Shown here: positions 10,321 to 20,626 of the stretch, piece after piece | Layout of the letters: each line of letters starts with the position of its first letter | Numbering within the stretch: the first letter of the stretch is position 1 | NCBI GenBank assembly: GCA_003049465.1 | Contig: PYSS01000214.1 | Location: 1-34,813, forward strand | DNA from: Magnaporthiopsis rhizophila | Lineage: Eukaryota > Ascomycota > Sordariomycetes > Magnaporthales > Magnaporthaceae | Direction: 5' to 3' | DNA: 34,813 nt | Notes under the pieces: model-generated | Database searches by the model: none | What the model saw: only the letters and a program-made list of their open reading frames with translations | What the model was told of the DNA's origin: nothing | Position numbers and translations under genes: made by a program

Positions 10321-13300
10321 CCGAATAAATTAACAGGCTTTTAATATTTTCCTTAAATTGCATAGTATAATAGTAATGTATCTCGATTTTTATCAAAAAA
10401 TCCTGGGTTTAATTTTTAGTATAACCTTTAATATAATAATGCTTTGTTATTGCAATAATGCATTATCGGGTTAAATTTTTTTGTTATTTGTTAATCTTTT
10501 TATAATTGCTTTTGCCGATACTTTTATAAAACCTTTTGGTAATTTATAAGGTTCGTTTTTTTTCCCCATATATTATGCTTATATCCGTACCTTGCCCATT
10601 TAACTAAATATTATCATTTGCAATAATATATTTTATTATCAAGGATTTTTTTAACTTCCCACTTTTGGTTTGGATCGATTTTCATTAATTTTGTGCTTTT
10701 CGAACCAAATAGTGCCGGTTTTAGCAAAAAAACGTAAAAAACGGGATAAACTTTTATAATTAGCAATAATTAAAATTCGTAATTAACTAATAAAATTACC
10801 TTTTTAACCCTAAACGGTCCGAATTTTTTATAATCCAGTTTATTATTTGGCCGTTTTATTTTAATATTGCAGCGCAAAAAATAAATGCTATCCCCTTTTT
10901 TAAAGGTTGGTTTTTCGAGCTTTTTTTTATTTACCTGGATAAATATATATTTCCGAAACTTTTCAAACTTTTTTTACAAATATTTGTATAACCTGGTCAT
11001 TTTGGTAACCTATATTTCCGTTACTAAAGCATTTTTTCCTGCTTTAAGTTTCTTATACACCATAAATATAAACCTATAATTTGCGAAAAACGGCGTTATT
11101 TTTATATTTTTGTATACCGAACTATTATAAATAAACTGGGTTATAAAAAATAATTATACCCAATTGGTTTATTTATAATTAATATAATAATATAAATATT
11201 ATTTTATAATTTGGTTTATTCGTTCCATTTATTTATCCGTTTCGGGATAATAAATTGTTAATAATATATATTTTGCTCCGAGTTTTGCTATTAAAACTTT
11301 CCAAAATTTGCTTATAAATAGTTTATTTTGATCCGTGATTAATTTGTTGGATATTCCGTATTTCGATATCACGTTTCTGATAAAAATATATATTAGCTCC
11401 GTAATATTGCTGTTTTTTTTATAAAATAGGAACAGGGCATATTTGGTAAGCCTATTTATTATTATTAGGATACTGTTATACTGAACATTTATTAATAGCT
11501 TTTTTGATTTGGAAAGTTTAACCACAAAATTTATCGTAATTTTTTGCTATACTTTGCTAAATACTGGTAAAGGTTAAAATAATCCGTAAGGTTTATATTT
11601 GCTGGCTTTATTTTTTGCACAGCTTTTACAATTTTTAATTGCCTTCCGTATTTCGGCGCGGGTTTTTGTAAACCCGTAATACTGATAAAATTTTTTCCAG
11701 GTTTTAATAATCCTTTAATATTTATTAGCTATTTGGTTATAAATTTGTTGGATTTTTTCTGGGGTTTAGCTTTTTTATCGGGTTATTTTAGCCAATGCCC
11801 GTTATACCGGGATTAGGGATCTGTTTGGTTTTTTAGCCAAAACTGCGCGTATTTCTGGTGGTATATTTATTTAATGGTTTAATTAACAGTTTAAAGCATC
11901 CGTTTGGCTATTTTTTAACCTTTTCCTAATTTTAATTCGAAAATTATAATTTTGAAAAAATTAATTTTATTGGATTTATTTTTTATTTAGCATTTGGCTA
12001 ATGGTGAACTGTAACAGGTTTTTATAATCGGTGTATACCATTATTTAATAATTGGTTCCGCACAAATATATCTTTTATTTTTTTAAAATTTTGATAATAA
12101 TAAGGAGCTTTTTATTGTGGATTTGATAATTTAGCTTAAGTTTATTTAATTTTTGCAAAAAAAACGCGCAAAAGTGCAGTTTTTTTTGATCGTTTCGTTA
12201 TTTTAGTTATTTTTCAATAATAAAATCCAATATATTAATTTTAATTTCAAAGGGTTTTTTTGGATCTGGCATTGCTAGTACCAATATTTGAATAATAACT
12301 TTTTTTAGCAAATCAAAAGCTATTTATTTTTATATCCCCTAATAAAATTGGGTGTTATTTTTGGTAAAATCCGTAAATAATATAGCCTTTTTGTTAAAAT
12401 TTTGGATAAATTTTCGGTAAAAATTTAGGAACCCCAAAAAACTTTGCACTTTTTTAATTGTGGTAAATATAAGCCAATTTTTCACCGCCTGTACCTTTTT
12501 GGGTTCCATCCGAATTTCCCCTTATTTAATAACAAACCCGAAAAAAATTACCTTTAAAAAATGCCATATATATTTATCCGGGTTAACCAGAAACTTTGCA
12601 TCCTGCAATTTTTGTAACACCTTATACATATGCTATTTATATTTTTCCAATATATTTAAAAAAATCAAAATATTATCCAGGTATGCAAAAACAAAAATAT
12701 CAAAATATTTTTATAATATATGGTTAATTATTCGCTAAAATATGGCTGGTGCATTAATAAGCCCGAAAATTATTACCAATAATTCGAAAATTTTAAGTTT
12801 AATTCGAAAAATAGTTTTTTATTTATCCCCCTTTTTAATTTTTAACAGGTTATAAGCTTTGCATAAATTTAGGGCTATAAATTACCTGCTTTTTCCAAAC
12901 TTATTTTTAAATTTGTTAATTAAAAATAAAGGATACCGATCCTTTATTATTTCCTGATTTAACGGATAATAATCGATATATATCCGTTTTTTCCCGTTTT
13001 TTTTGGGAATAAACAAAATTCCATATTTTATAAAAAAATCGAAAAATTTAATAAATTCTTTCCTAACTTCCTCCTTTAATTATTTTTGCAACAGCTTTTT
13101 TTATTAAAAGTTTAATTAATACAGCTTTTGGTATTTAAATTATACTTCCGGTTTAAATTTAATTTTATAATTAAACGGTCCATATTCCGGTAATACCATT
13201 TCCAAATTTTTTTGGAATAATTTTCAATATTTGTGATATTTTTTAAAAATATTTTTAAATCCATTTTTGATAATTTTTTGCTTATCGGATTTATTTATAT

Positions 13301-13800
13301 TTATATTTATTAGCATTTCGGTTAATGCAGTTTGCCAAAACTGATTATTATATTTTGTTACCGTTGCAGTTACCTTTTTTGGCATCCGATTTTTATTATT
13401 TGGGGCCCGTGGTTATTGGGCTTTTTTGCTGGTTAATAATAACTTTCTTTATTAAATTTGTTCGGTAACCCAATTTATTAGGGGATTATATTTTTTGAGC
13501 TATAAAAAACCTAAAATCAGATTTTCCCTTTTTATATTTATAACATTTAGGATTATTTTGCAGGTTTTTTCCAAAAATTAAAATTTAAAATAATCAGTTT
13601 TAATATCGATCCTTCCTTTATTAAACGTAACTAGCTCCTATTCCACTGTTATAAAATTATATGGTTCCTTTTTCCGATATATCAGAATACTGTACCTTTT
13701 TACCATTTTTGGCAAAAAATAGTTTTTTTGGGCTCCGCAATTAATTATAATTCTTATTTTTCGCCCTTTCCAGTATATTGTTATTTTAATATGCTTATAC
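10321..13800 (-). pseudogene. pol: pol pseudogene of copy F: protease, RT, RNase H, integrase, chromodomain
   Basis: The domains follow each other on the minus strand. Protease: near 13450-13570, with NPLINWVTEQ. RT: about 12440-13230, with FGLINAPA and the catalytic box at 12672-12683 reading YLDN instead of YLDD (one G-to-A). RNase H: about 11930-12430, with VYTDYKNL near 12026-12045. Integrase: 11220-11900, with the Zn-binding CKSCAKNKA and the core carrying NRLTKYALFLFY and ITDQNKLFISKF. Chromodomain: 10520-10661, beginning WEVKKILD and containing YLVKWA.YG. This order defines a chromovirus; the chromodomain would guide insertion into heterochromatin. Many TAA/TAG stops and the YLDN change make it inactive. 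Between 10321 and 10500 only decayed linker is seen. Confidence 0.9.
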
Positions 13801-15369
13801 TGATCGGTAATTATTATTGTTAGGAATTTTGCTAATTATTACCCTACCCGTGCCCTATTTTTGGGTAAATTCCCTAATTTTTTGCTTAAGACGCCTGCTG
13901 CCGGGCCCCAACTATTCCTATCGATCGGGCAAACCTATTTATCCAAACCCTCGCTTTTTTTTCCATATATACTTTGCACTCCGGTTTTCTGCACATCTAA
14001 TATATAAAAATTCCTGCTAAATATATTATAAAATAAACTGGTAATAATATAAAAATTACTGCAAAATTTTTATAATTTATTTTTGTTATTTACCATTTCG
14101 GAAACTGGTATTCCTATCATAGGTACTGCACTGGTTCTTCTCCTTTTTTTTGTAAAAAAAAATCGTATTTCAGCTTTTTGGCTATATATTACCTATAATT
14201 ATTATATAAGCACTCGGCCCAAAAAAGCTCATTATAATAGCCCGCCTCGGGGCCCATATTTTTGTAATTTAACACGTATAATTATGCTAACCATTGGTCC
14301 AGGTTTAAAATAACCTCGAATAATATCCTATAATAGATAACTAACTGGTTATCCCTTAACCAATCCAAAAGCTTCCTTTTATTATTCTGCGCCGGTTTTT
14401 TGCGTATCAAACCACCAATAGGTTTGGGCTAATCCCAAAATTATCAATTTATTTCCAAAAACCTAAATAAAATATACGCTTTTTGTATTTCCTTTTTAGT
14501 TATAAAGGGTTATTTTTCCATATTAATTAGTTATTAATTAAATTTTTGCTGAAATTTTTTAAAATCGACCATATATTGTTTTTTGCTGGGTTCCCCGTTA
14601 TTAGGGTCCATTTTTGTAATTTTCCAGTATTTTATCAGGTCCAGCTTTTTTTCCTGGGCTTGTAACAAATATATCTGGCCCAAAAGCAATTCCACTTTTG
14701 TATTTATATTTAAGCTTTTTTTAAAATCGTTAACCAAAATATTTAACACGCTTTTATACCGGGCTAATTTTTTAAATTTTCTGCCTTATCCGGTAAATTT
14801 TTTCGCTATTAGTATACAATTATTGCAGTATTAAACCCCCTTAAATTCCTCCGAACATTGGGCCGTTTTATTATTATCCCAGGATTGGCCAATTTATTGC
14901 AATATGGCAAATTATTGCTTAGGGTAATACCTTATAGCATTTTTATCGAAATAATGGGTTATACAGTTCCTATTAAAATAATAAGTTTAACTAAATAATG
15001 CTCCAGGGCACAGGCTTCCTTCCTCCATTTATTCGGTCGTTTTGGATAAATTTGGGATTATAAGCTAATAGCCCTTTAGCGCACCTTTTTGGTAAAAAAT
15101 AGCCGTTTATCGGTTTTTTTGCGGACAATCTTTTTTAATATATCCCTTTTTTTTATATTTAAAATATTTTCCATCCTTTGGATTTTTAAACCTGATATAT
15201 TTTTATTCCTTATATTGGTATATAATTTTTGCACTAAAATTTATGGGTCCAAAATATGTACCGTAAGCCGTGGATTATTATTATTTTGTTTTTTTCTGGT
15301 TAGTTTTGTTATTTTGCGCTATTGGCTTGGTTTGTTAAGCTTTTTTCTCGAAGCAATATTTGTATAGTT
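13801..15369 (-). other. Family 1 middle region of copy F
   Basis: This is the unassigned stretch between protease and gag. The longest open part on the coding strand is 14534-14749 (71 codons, Lys-rich, no recognised domain). It matches the middle regions of B, C and D in position. Plus-strand ORFs here (13817-14020, 14083-14313, 14583-14834, 15089-15367) are shadows. Confidence 0.5.
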
Positions 15370-16030
15370 TATTGCTAATATAAATGATCGTAATAATATA
15401 ATCGATAAAATTTTTAAATTGTTCCTATTTGGATAATTTATTTTTTATATTATTTTTTAGCCTTTGATAAAATTGGGTTATTTTGGTATTTTTCGTTTAA
15501 TTAAGTTTGTTAACCAGTTGTTGGAATTTGGAGATGTAGGTTAATGCGGGGCTTTTTTGCCGAAACTAAAACAGTTTTTTTTCGGCCACCCATTTTTCGT
15601 TAACCTGTCCGAAAATTTTAGCAATTTTTTTACCGAATTTTTCGAAATTGGCAAATATTAATTTGGTTTTTTTCTTGGATTTATTATACCCTTTTAGGTA
15701 ATTAAACCAAATGGGCTTGAACCAGTTCTTAATTTTGCTATCCAGGCGTGTGGCTATATAGGCGATTTTTTATTTTTTTCGCTGGAAATAATCTCGATAA
15801 AACAAAAAGTATCCTTTGTATTTGGTTAGGAATATTTTAATTTTATTTTTTTTTTTATTATATTTGTTAGGTGAGAGAAATTTGTAGAATTTGACGGTAA
15901 TATAAAGCTTGTTTTAAGCTTTTTTAAATTTTTCGATTTTTGTAATGAGTGTTTGTATGGCCGCCAAAGGGTTGTTATATATTTTACCGGTAATAATAAT
16001 GCTTTCGGGTTTTTTGCTTACGATCGATAT
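15370..16030 (-). pseudogene. gag: gag pseudogene of copy F
   Basis: This is a minus-strand capsid gene. The start codon at 16028-16030 reads ATA (ATG in copy C). The N-terminus runs SIVSKKPESIIITGK. The capsid core with FLTKYKGYFLFY lies near 15790-15850, matching the Retrotrans_gag pattern. It is somewhat diverged from the gag of B, C and D at the N-terminus. It carries stops and is not functional. Confidence 0.8.
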
Positions 16031-16081
16031 AATTGTTACTGTTTGTTATTTCCGGTAAATACTGAACAGGATCAGTTAAAA
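16031..16081 (-). promoter_or_regulatory. Family 1 leader adjacent to the 5' LTR (primer-binding region)
   Basis: Directly inside the 5' LTR the coding strand reads TTTTAACTGATCCTGTTCAG. The same block follows the 5' LTR in copies A, B, C (21471) and D (28053). No TGG typical of a tRNA 3'-end primer site is present at the junction, so priming may use an internal tRNA segment or another mechanism. Confidence 0.5.
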
Positions 16082-16542
16082 TGTTATAAATAATTCTCTG
16101 CTTTTAGGGTAGGGTATATTAGGAAAGGTGCTAAGCAGTATAATTTTTATAAGGTTATTTATACTGGGGGAACTGGATAATAACAAAAATTTCGATTATT
16201 TGCCCAAAGGGATGCCTTGGAGCTAACTTAGGTTAATTAATACCAAGGCCTTAGTTAAAAACTATTTATTACAATAAAAACCCCTTGTTTTATATACTAG
16301 CGACCCCTCCCTATTAGGTTTGTGCTATATTTGTTATATTTATAGCGAACATAATATTATGCTATATTTGCTATATTTATAACGAACATATCATTATGCT
16401 TAGGTAAGTACCTGGTTACGTAATTTCCTTCCCCAGCTTGGCTTTGGTTATTCGGCCCCTGGCCTTCCTAACTGCGGGGTAAAGGCGTCCCGCTGGGGGT
16501 TAGCCCCAGCCCTCCTGTCCCCTGCCAGCTATGGTCGTAACA
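16082..16542 (-). repeat. 5' LTR of copy F
   Basis: This LTR is 461 bp, starting TGTTATAAAT and ending TCGTAACA on plus. It is co-linear with 9200-9660 without a length difference, and differs by transitions in the stretches compared. It keeps the GC stem CTGGGG...CCCCAG near 16493-16510, and has a minus-strand TATA motif near 16290-16300. Confidence 0.95.
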
Positions 16543-16547
16543 TATCA
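16543..16547. repeat. Target-site duplication of F (right copy, TATCA)
   Basis: It is identical to 9195-9199 and immediately follows the 5' LTR of F. Confidence 0.95.
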
Positions 16548-17620
16548 TTTAAAAGCACATTATTAATAAACAAATATTTTTTGGTATTATTAAAAAGGAA
16601 GGTATTCCAATAACCGCTTATATAATTATATAAGGCTAAATTTTTGGCCCATATTATTTTAAATAACCTTATTGTGCCATACAAACACAATAATTTGGGC
16701 CAGCCTATAATAAATAATATTAGCCTTGTATCGGTTAGGCCGGCAAAAACCCCCCCGGGGGCCCCTTTAAAATAGGGGGGTTAAACCAAAACCGTATCCA
16801 AACAAAATATCACAGGGTACCGAAATCTTTTTCTGGTTTTAATACCCCGAAGCGCAAATAAAAGGGGGGTAAAAATTCCCCGCTTATAAAAATCCCCCCC
16901 CCCCGGAGCAAGCAAACAGAAGGTGCAAAATAATATCGCTTATTTTATTTTTTATAAAGGTTTTTCTGTATCCATTTAATAATTTTTATAAAAAAATCCC
17001 ATATTCCGTTTAGTTTGAAACTAATATATTTTAAAACAGATATCCGGAAAATATTATTAGCATAAATTTTGATACTATTATAATAAATAATCAAATTTTA
17101 TAGTTAAATAGCTTTGAATAAAATAAAAAAATACCTTATAATTTGTTATTTTCACGGTTTAAAACCAGAAATTTATTTTAATATTTTTCCGGAAACCTTT
17201 GGGTTCGGTTATTAACCTGCCGATATAATAAAACCCCCCCTTTTATTTATAAAGGTATTTCCACGCTGCAAATTAATTTTTTATCCAATTAATATTCGGA
17301 TAAAATTTTCCAATATTAAAATGTTTCGGGCTTTTAATATTGCATTTTCGAGATCAATTTTTAATAATATGGAAATATTTGGTTCCATTTTTGTAGTTTT
17401 TTTGAACAGCATAATATTTGTCAAATTCGAACATTTTTACCCCGATAACAAATTCGTTATCGGTAAATAAATATTTCGGATATATAAAAAAGATTAATTT
17501 GGCCGCTAATTGGAAAAGAATATTGGTAGCGGCTGCGGGATTAATAATATCAAGGTTATCTAATTGCTGATTTGCAGGTAATATTGGGTTTGCTTTTTGT
17601 ATAGAAACGGGGGTCTCCAT
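16548..17620 (-). pseudogene. Rep pseudogene, 5' part: HUH endonuclease and Walker A/B of SF3 helicase
   Basis: This is the main part of a geminivirus/genomovirus-like rolling-circle Rep. The first ATG of the open frame is at 17618-17620; the frame is open to the TGA at 17354-17356. Seen in order: motif I region FFIYP (17477-17491), motif II region YFH (17369-17377), GRS-like HFNIGKFYPNI (17291-17323) and motif III YLYK (17246-17257, the Y-x-x-K of the nicking Tyr). Their spacing matches known Reps. A middle domain follows (SYLTIKFDYLL near 17090-17120). The helicase then appears in another frame after C/G runs: LYGTIRLFKIIWA (Walker A region, 16646-16684) and YLFINNV (Walker B region, 16556-16576). 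Stops and altered Walker residues show it is dead. The N-terminal extension before motif I (about 43 residues) is longer than usual. Crop geminivirus, mycovirus and transposon origins cannot be told apart without a search. Confidence 0.85.
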
Positions 17621-17853
17621 TAATAGGGAAAATAATAAAACGAAGGATACTGGCACGATCTGTGCGTCGTATTAATTTTCGAAATTATCCACGAAAAGGT
17701 TGAATAAGGGAAAAAAAGGGAAATGGGGAAGGAATGACATCCCCCAAAATTGGGAGGTGGTAAAATCCATTGCTGCCTGCTTTGCTGCCTGGAACACCAT
17801 AAAAAAAAATCATCGAGGGTGTCCTGTCCTTTTTATACTTTTCTTCCGCAAAT
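17621..17853 (-). promoter_or_regulatory. Rep promoter region with TATA box and GTGTCCTG repeat
   Basis: On the minus strand TATAAAAAGG lies at 17829-17838, between the right hairpin arm and the Rep start. It is followed at once by a tandem GGACA (GTGTCCTGTCC on plus, 17819-17829), a candidate iteron shared with 7151-7158. An upstream in-frame ATG at 17798-17800 leads through a TAA into the Rep frame, so a longer N-terminus is possible. In CRESS-DNA viruses the Rep promoter likewise sits beside the origin hairpin. Confidence 0.5.
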
Positions 17854-17875
17854 ACCAGGGCTGATTTAATATTAC
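17854..17875 (+). promoter_or_regulatory. Right half of the Rep origin: hairpin arm plus TAATATTAC
   Basis: The arm ACCAGGGCTG (17854-17863) is followed after ATT by TAATATTAC (17867-17875). The nick site would fall between 17873 and 17874. Joining 17873 to 7127 would restore a 10-bp perfect stem around an AT-rich loop carrying the nonanucleotide. Confidence 0.7.
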
Positions 17876-19050
17876 CGATAATAATAAAGCGGAAATAACT
17901 AAAAGTTTTTTATAATATTATTATAAAAAATAATAAAAATTATCCAAACCATAGCCCTTATTGCACTAATAATATTTTATTTAAATTTAAAAAAAAAATT
18001 ATCAAATTTATAAATAAAGGATAGGTATATACCAGTTGTTTATTAATAACAGCACCAGTACTGATAATAAAAAAGCCTAAAAAGGATAATGCTTATGCAT
18101 GGATTATAAGGCCCTAAATAATATTTTTTAATATAATTGTTATTTTTTCGTATTAATAAAAAAATATTACGAAATATAATTAAAGTATAATAGTTTATAA
18201 AAAATGGATATACAGGCAACTTTTTATAAAATTAGGATAGCAAAAGACCAAAAGCATTTTATAATATTTATAACCCGATTTGGGCTATTTAAATAGCTTA
18301 TATACCTATTTGGATTTACCAGGGTACAGGTAATATTTTAAAAATATATTAATAGGATATTTGCAAATATTTTAAGCAATTATATTATAATATACCTAAA
18401 TAATATTTTGGTATATATATTAAGTATATACCAGAATCATATAAATAAGGTCTAAATAATATTATAATATTTAAAAAAATTATAAGGAGTTTTAGGATTT
18501 GCTAATTTTTACCGCAATTTTATTAACCAGTATTTTAAAAAGGTAGCACTTTTGGTAATTTTAATAAAGAAAGGGATATTATTCAAATGGATACAAAAAT
18601 TAATACGGCATTTAAAGCGATAAAATAAGCCATTTTCAAACCCCGGTCCTGGCATAACAAAATCCAAATATAAAGATATATATCGAAATAAACTGCTCTG
18701 GAAAAGCATTTAAGGGATACTTTTTTTAATAAGGCAAAAACGAGCTATGGCTCCCGGTAATATTCCATTTAGCCAAATTAATAAAACTATAAAAAAATTA
18801 TATTGTTTATAATAAGGAATTATTAATAATAATAATATGGTTTAAAATATGGGAAACAAAATTTAAAAGTATACAGAATCCATTTTTTATTTTTATAAAC
18901 CATAAAATTTTGGAGTATTTTTTAAAACCCCGAATTATAACCGAAAAAAAGCGAAATGGGTGGAAATATTATTATTATTTAGTTATAATTTATAATATAA
19001 ACCAGAGAAAATATATTATTATCCTGGATATATTTTTCAGGCAGGAGTAG
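17876..19050 (+). pseudogene. pol: Family 2 gypsy pol: reverse transcriptase and RNase H
   Basis: The plus-strand translation shows the segment before RT (PNHSPYC near 17945), the RT start FINKG, then ITRFGLF and the catalytic box at 18393-18404 reading YLNN (canonical YLDD; both Asp codons carry G-to-A). These are followed by FANFYRNFINQYF (connection) and RNase H with DKELL and IDHKILEYF. The chain ends near YKPGK around 19000-19020. It differs from family 1 RT, so it represents a separate gypsy lineage. No integrase follows: at about 19050 the sequence changes to a family 1 fragment. Upstream it is interrupted by the Rep unit. It is broken by many stops. Confidence 0.8.
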
Positions 19051-20326
19051 GATAAGTTAGGCTTACTCGATATATAAATCAAAAAACCCTATATTCCGGA
19101 GCTTTGTTTAGTTAAACTTATTATTTTGATAATAAATGCCTTATATATAAATTAAATAAAAATGGGTCTGGTTAATATCTCTAATAAAAGGTAACTATTA
19201 CCCGCCAAATTAACTGGTTACGCTTTAGCTGCGATAAAAATAAGGACAGAAGAATGAAGGATCCTGTAAAATTTAAAAGCAATGGCTCAAAACAACCATA
19301 CTGGTTAAATGGGATACTTATAGCATTAAATTTAAGGGTTTGGCCAAGCAAAAAACGCTGGAACCGATTAATAAGTTTGTTAAAAATACGATTAAAGCCC
19401 TGCTAAAAAAAAACAAAATATTTTTAGCAAGCTTTTGCAGAATTTAGGAAATTAGCAATTTAAAAAAGGGTGTTGGAAACCTTTATTAGGGATAAAAAAG
19501 AGCCCTAATACTAATACCAAAATTAACCAGGAACTTCTAAAATAAATGCACTTAACCAAAAGGTTAAAAGAAAAAATCGAGCTGGGTAAATTTTGGGAAT
19601 TTGTAAAAGCAGAACTTAATAAAACTAAAAAGCGATATGTTATAACGGCAAGCCTGGCAAAAGCATATATTATATTTGCAAATTGAAGCAAAATACCTAA
19701 CTAAAAGGTTTATATTATATATATACCCAGAAAATACCGATTTATTTTTTATTTAAAATCTGGCCCAATAATCTAAAAGGATCAGAAAATTGCAAATTGT
19801 ACCGCAAAATACCCGTAATAAAGGATAACAGGCAGCGCCTGAACTGGGGCCGAAATAATCAAAGCGTTATTTATTATAAGGAAAATATACATTAAGCACG
19901 GTATTAAAAAAAATAATTTATTTGCATATTACCAAATCCATATAATTAAAAGGAACCATAAAAATATAAGGGTAAATAATTTAGGGCATACGGATATTTT
20001 AGGCAAAATGCCTTTATAACGTTTATAGTAACCATTTACCCAAAAAAAAAAAAAAATAACTGGTTCCTGCATAAAAGTAGTGAAAAGTTTCGAAACCTGC
20101 CAAAGCAGGAATAACAATTGCTTAAATAGCATATTATGTTACGAAATTATACAAAAGAAACAGTAATATTTGCCCCAGTATGCAAATACCTTATAATATG
20201 TATAGCAGGGTTATTTTTGCATTATGCTTATAAAAAAGCAAAATGTAAAATTTATATAAAAAAAAAGCCAGAAATTAGCAGGTCAAATACCTTTACCCCG
20301 GATACCAGTATAAGCCAAAAAACTAG
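19050..20326 (+). mobile_element. Fragment of family 1 middle region
   Basis: This is homologous to 22440-23622 plus 24072-24140 in copy C, but without the LTR that interrupts C there. It therefore serves as an empty-site reference for solo LTR 2. It begins at a sharp junction with family 2 RNase H and ends at about 20326, where it meets a truncated LTR. The short ORF 20136-20372 is the best-preserved part; its counterpart in C is at 23494 onward. No known domain is seen. Confidence 0.55.
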
Positions 20327-20626
20327 AAAGTTGCAGTCTTGTTTTTTTATATTTAGACAATGTTTGTGCTAATCCTGGGATTTATAGATTTATTGCTTTT
20401 GTAGATAGATCCAGAAATCCTGTTCTGGATTTATGGATTTGTTGTTTTTGTAAATAAATTTAGAGATTCTGTCATGGATTTGTAAATTTATTGCTTTTGC
20501 AGATAGATCCAAAAATCCTGCTATTATTACATAACCTATTATATTTCCCTATTGCGGGGTAAAGGTGTAATGCTGGGGGTTGGCCCCAGTCCTCTTATCC
20601 CCTGCGGGCGTAGTGCGGTTGTAACA
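20327..20626 (-). repeat. Truncated family 1 LTR with 49-bp tandem repeat
   Basis: The LTR end GTTGTAACA is at 20618-20626 and the GC stem near 20572-20590, but the first ~170 bp (plus orientation) are missing. Three 49-bp units (20378-20426, 20427-20475, 20476-20524) start GGATTT and contain AGATAGATCCAGAAATCC-like sequence. They are related to the 42-bp units of copy B's LTR. Confidence 0.7.

Larger units (their letters stand above)
9200..16542 (-). mobile_element. Complete chromovirus copy F (family 1), 7343 bp
   Basis: Both LTRs are exactly 461 bp (9200-9660 and 16082-16542), and the flanks carry the 5-bp duplication TATCA. In the stretches I compared, the LTRs differ only by transitions, as expected from RIP. 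Minus-strand order: 5' LTR, leader, gag, middle region, protease, RT, RNase H, integrase, chromodomain, antisense ORF (plus strand), 3' LTR. All pol and gag frames carry stops, so the copy is dead. It is inserted in the Rep helicase gene and is therefore younger than the Rep unit. Confidence 0.95.
7127..17873 (-). mobile_element. Endogenous Rep-encoding (geminivirus/genomovirus-like) unit, interrupted by retrotransposon F
   Basis: Removing F and one TATCA copy leaves about 3.4 kb. The unit is bounded by perfect 10-bp inverted arms, CAGCCCTGGT (7128-7137) and ACCAGGGCTG (17854-17863). An exact TAATATTAC lies at each end (7120-7128 and 17867-17875). It carries a Rep gene on the minus strand that reads away from the right arm. 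Reps of this class (CRESS-DNA viruses) nick TAATATT/AC in the loop of an origin hairpin, so ends at this site fit insertion of a circle opened at its origin. An alternative is a DNA transposon with 10-bp terminal repeats and an A+T-rich target duplication that captured a Rep gene. It lies inside family 2 retroelement sequence, with protease on the left and RT on the right. Confidence 0.75.

Noticed and set aside
17354..17656. 100-residue minus-strand ORF as a small secreted (effector-like) protein
   Set aside because: The first codon of that frame is GTG, the hydrophobic start lies before the real ATG at 17620, there are no Cys, and the rest matches the Rep endonuclease motif series.
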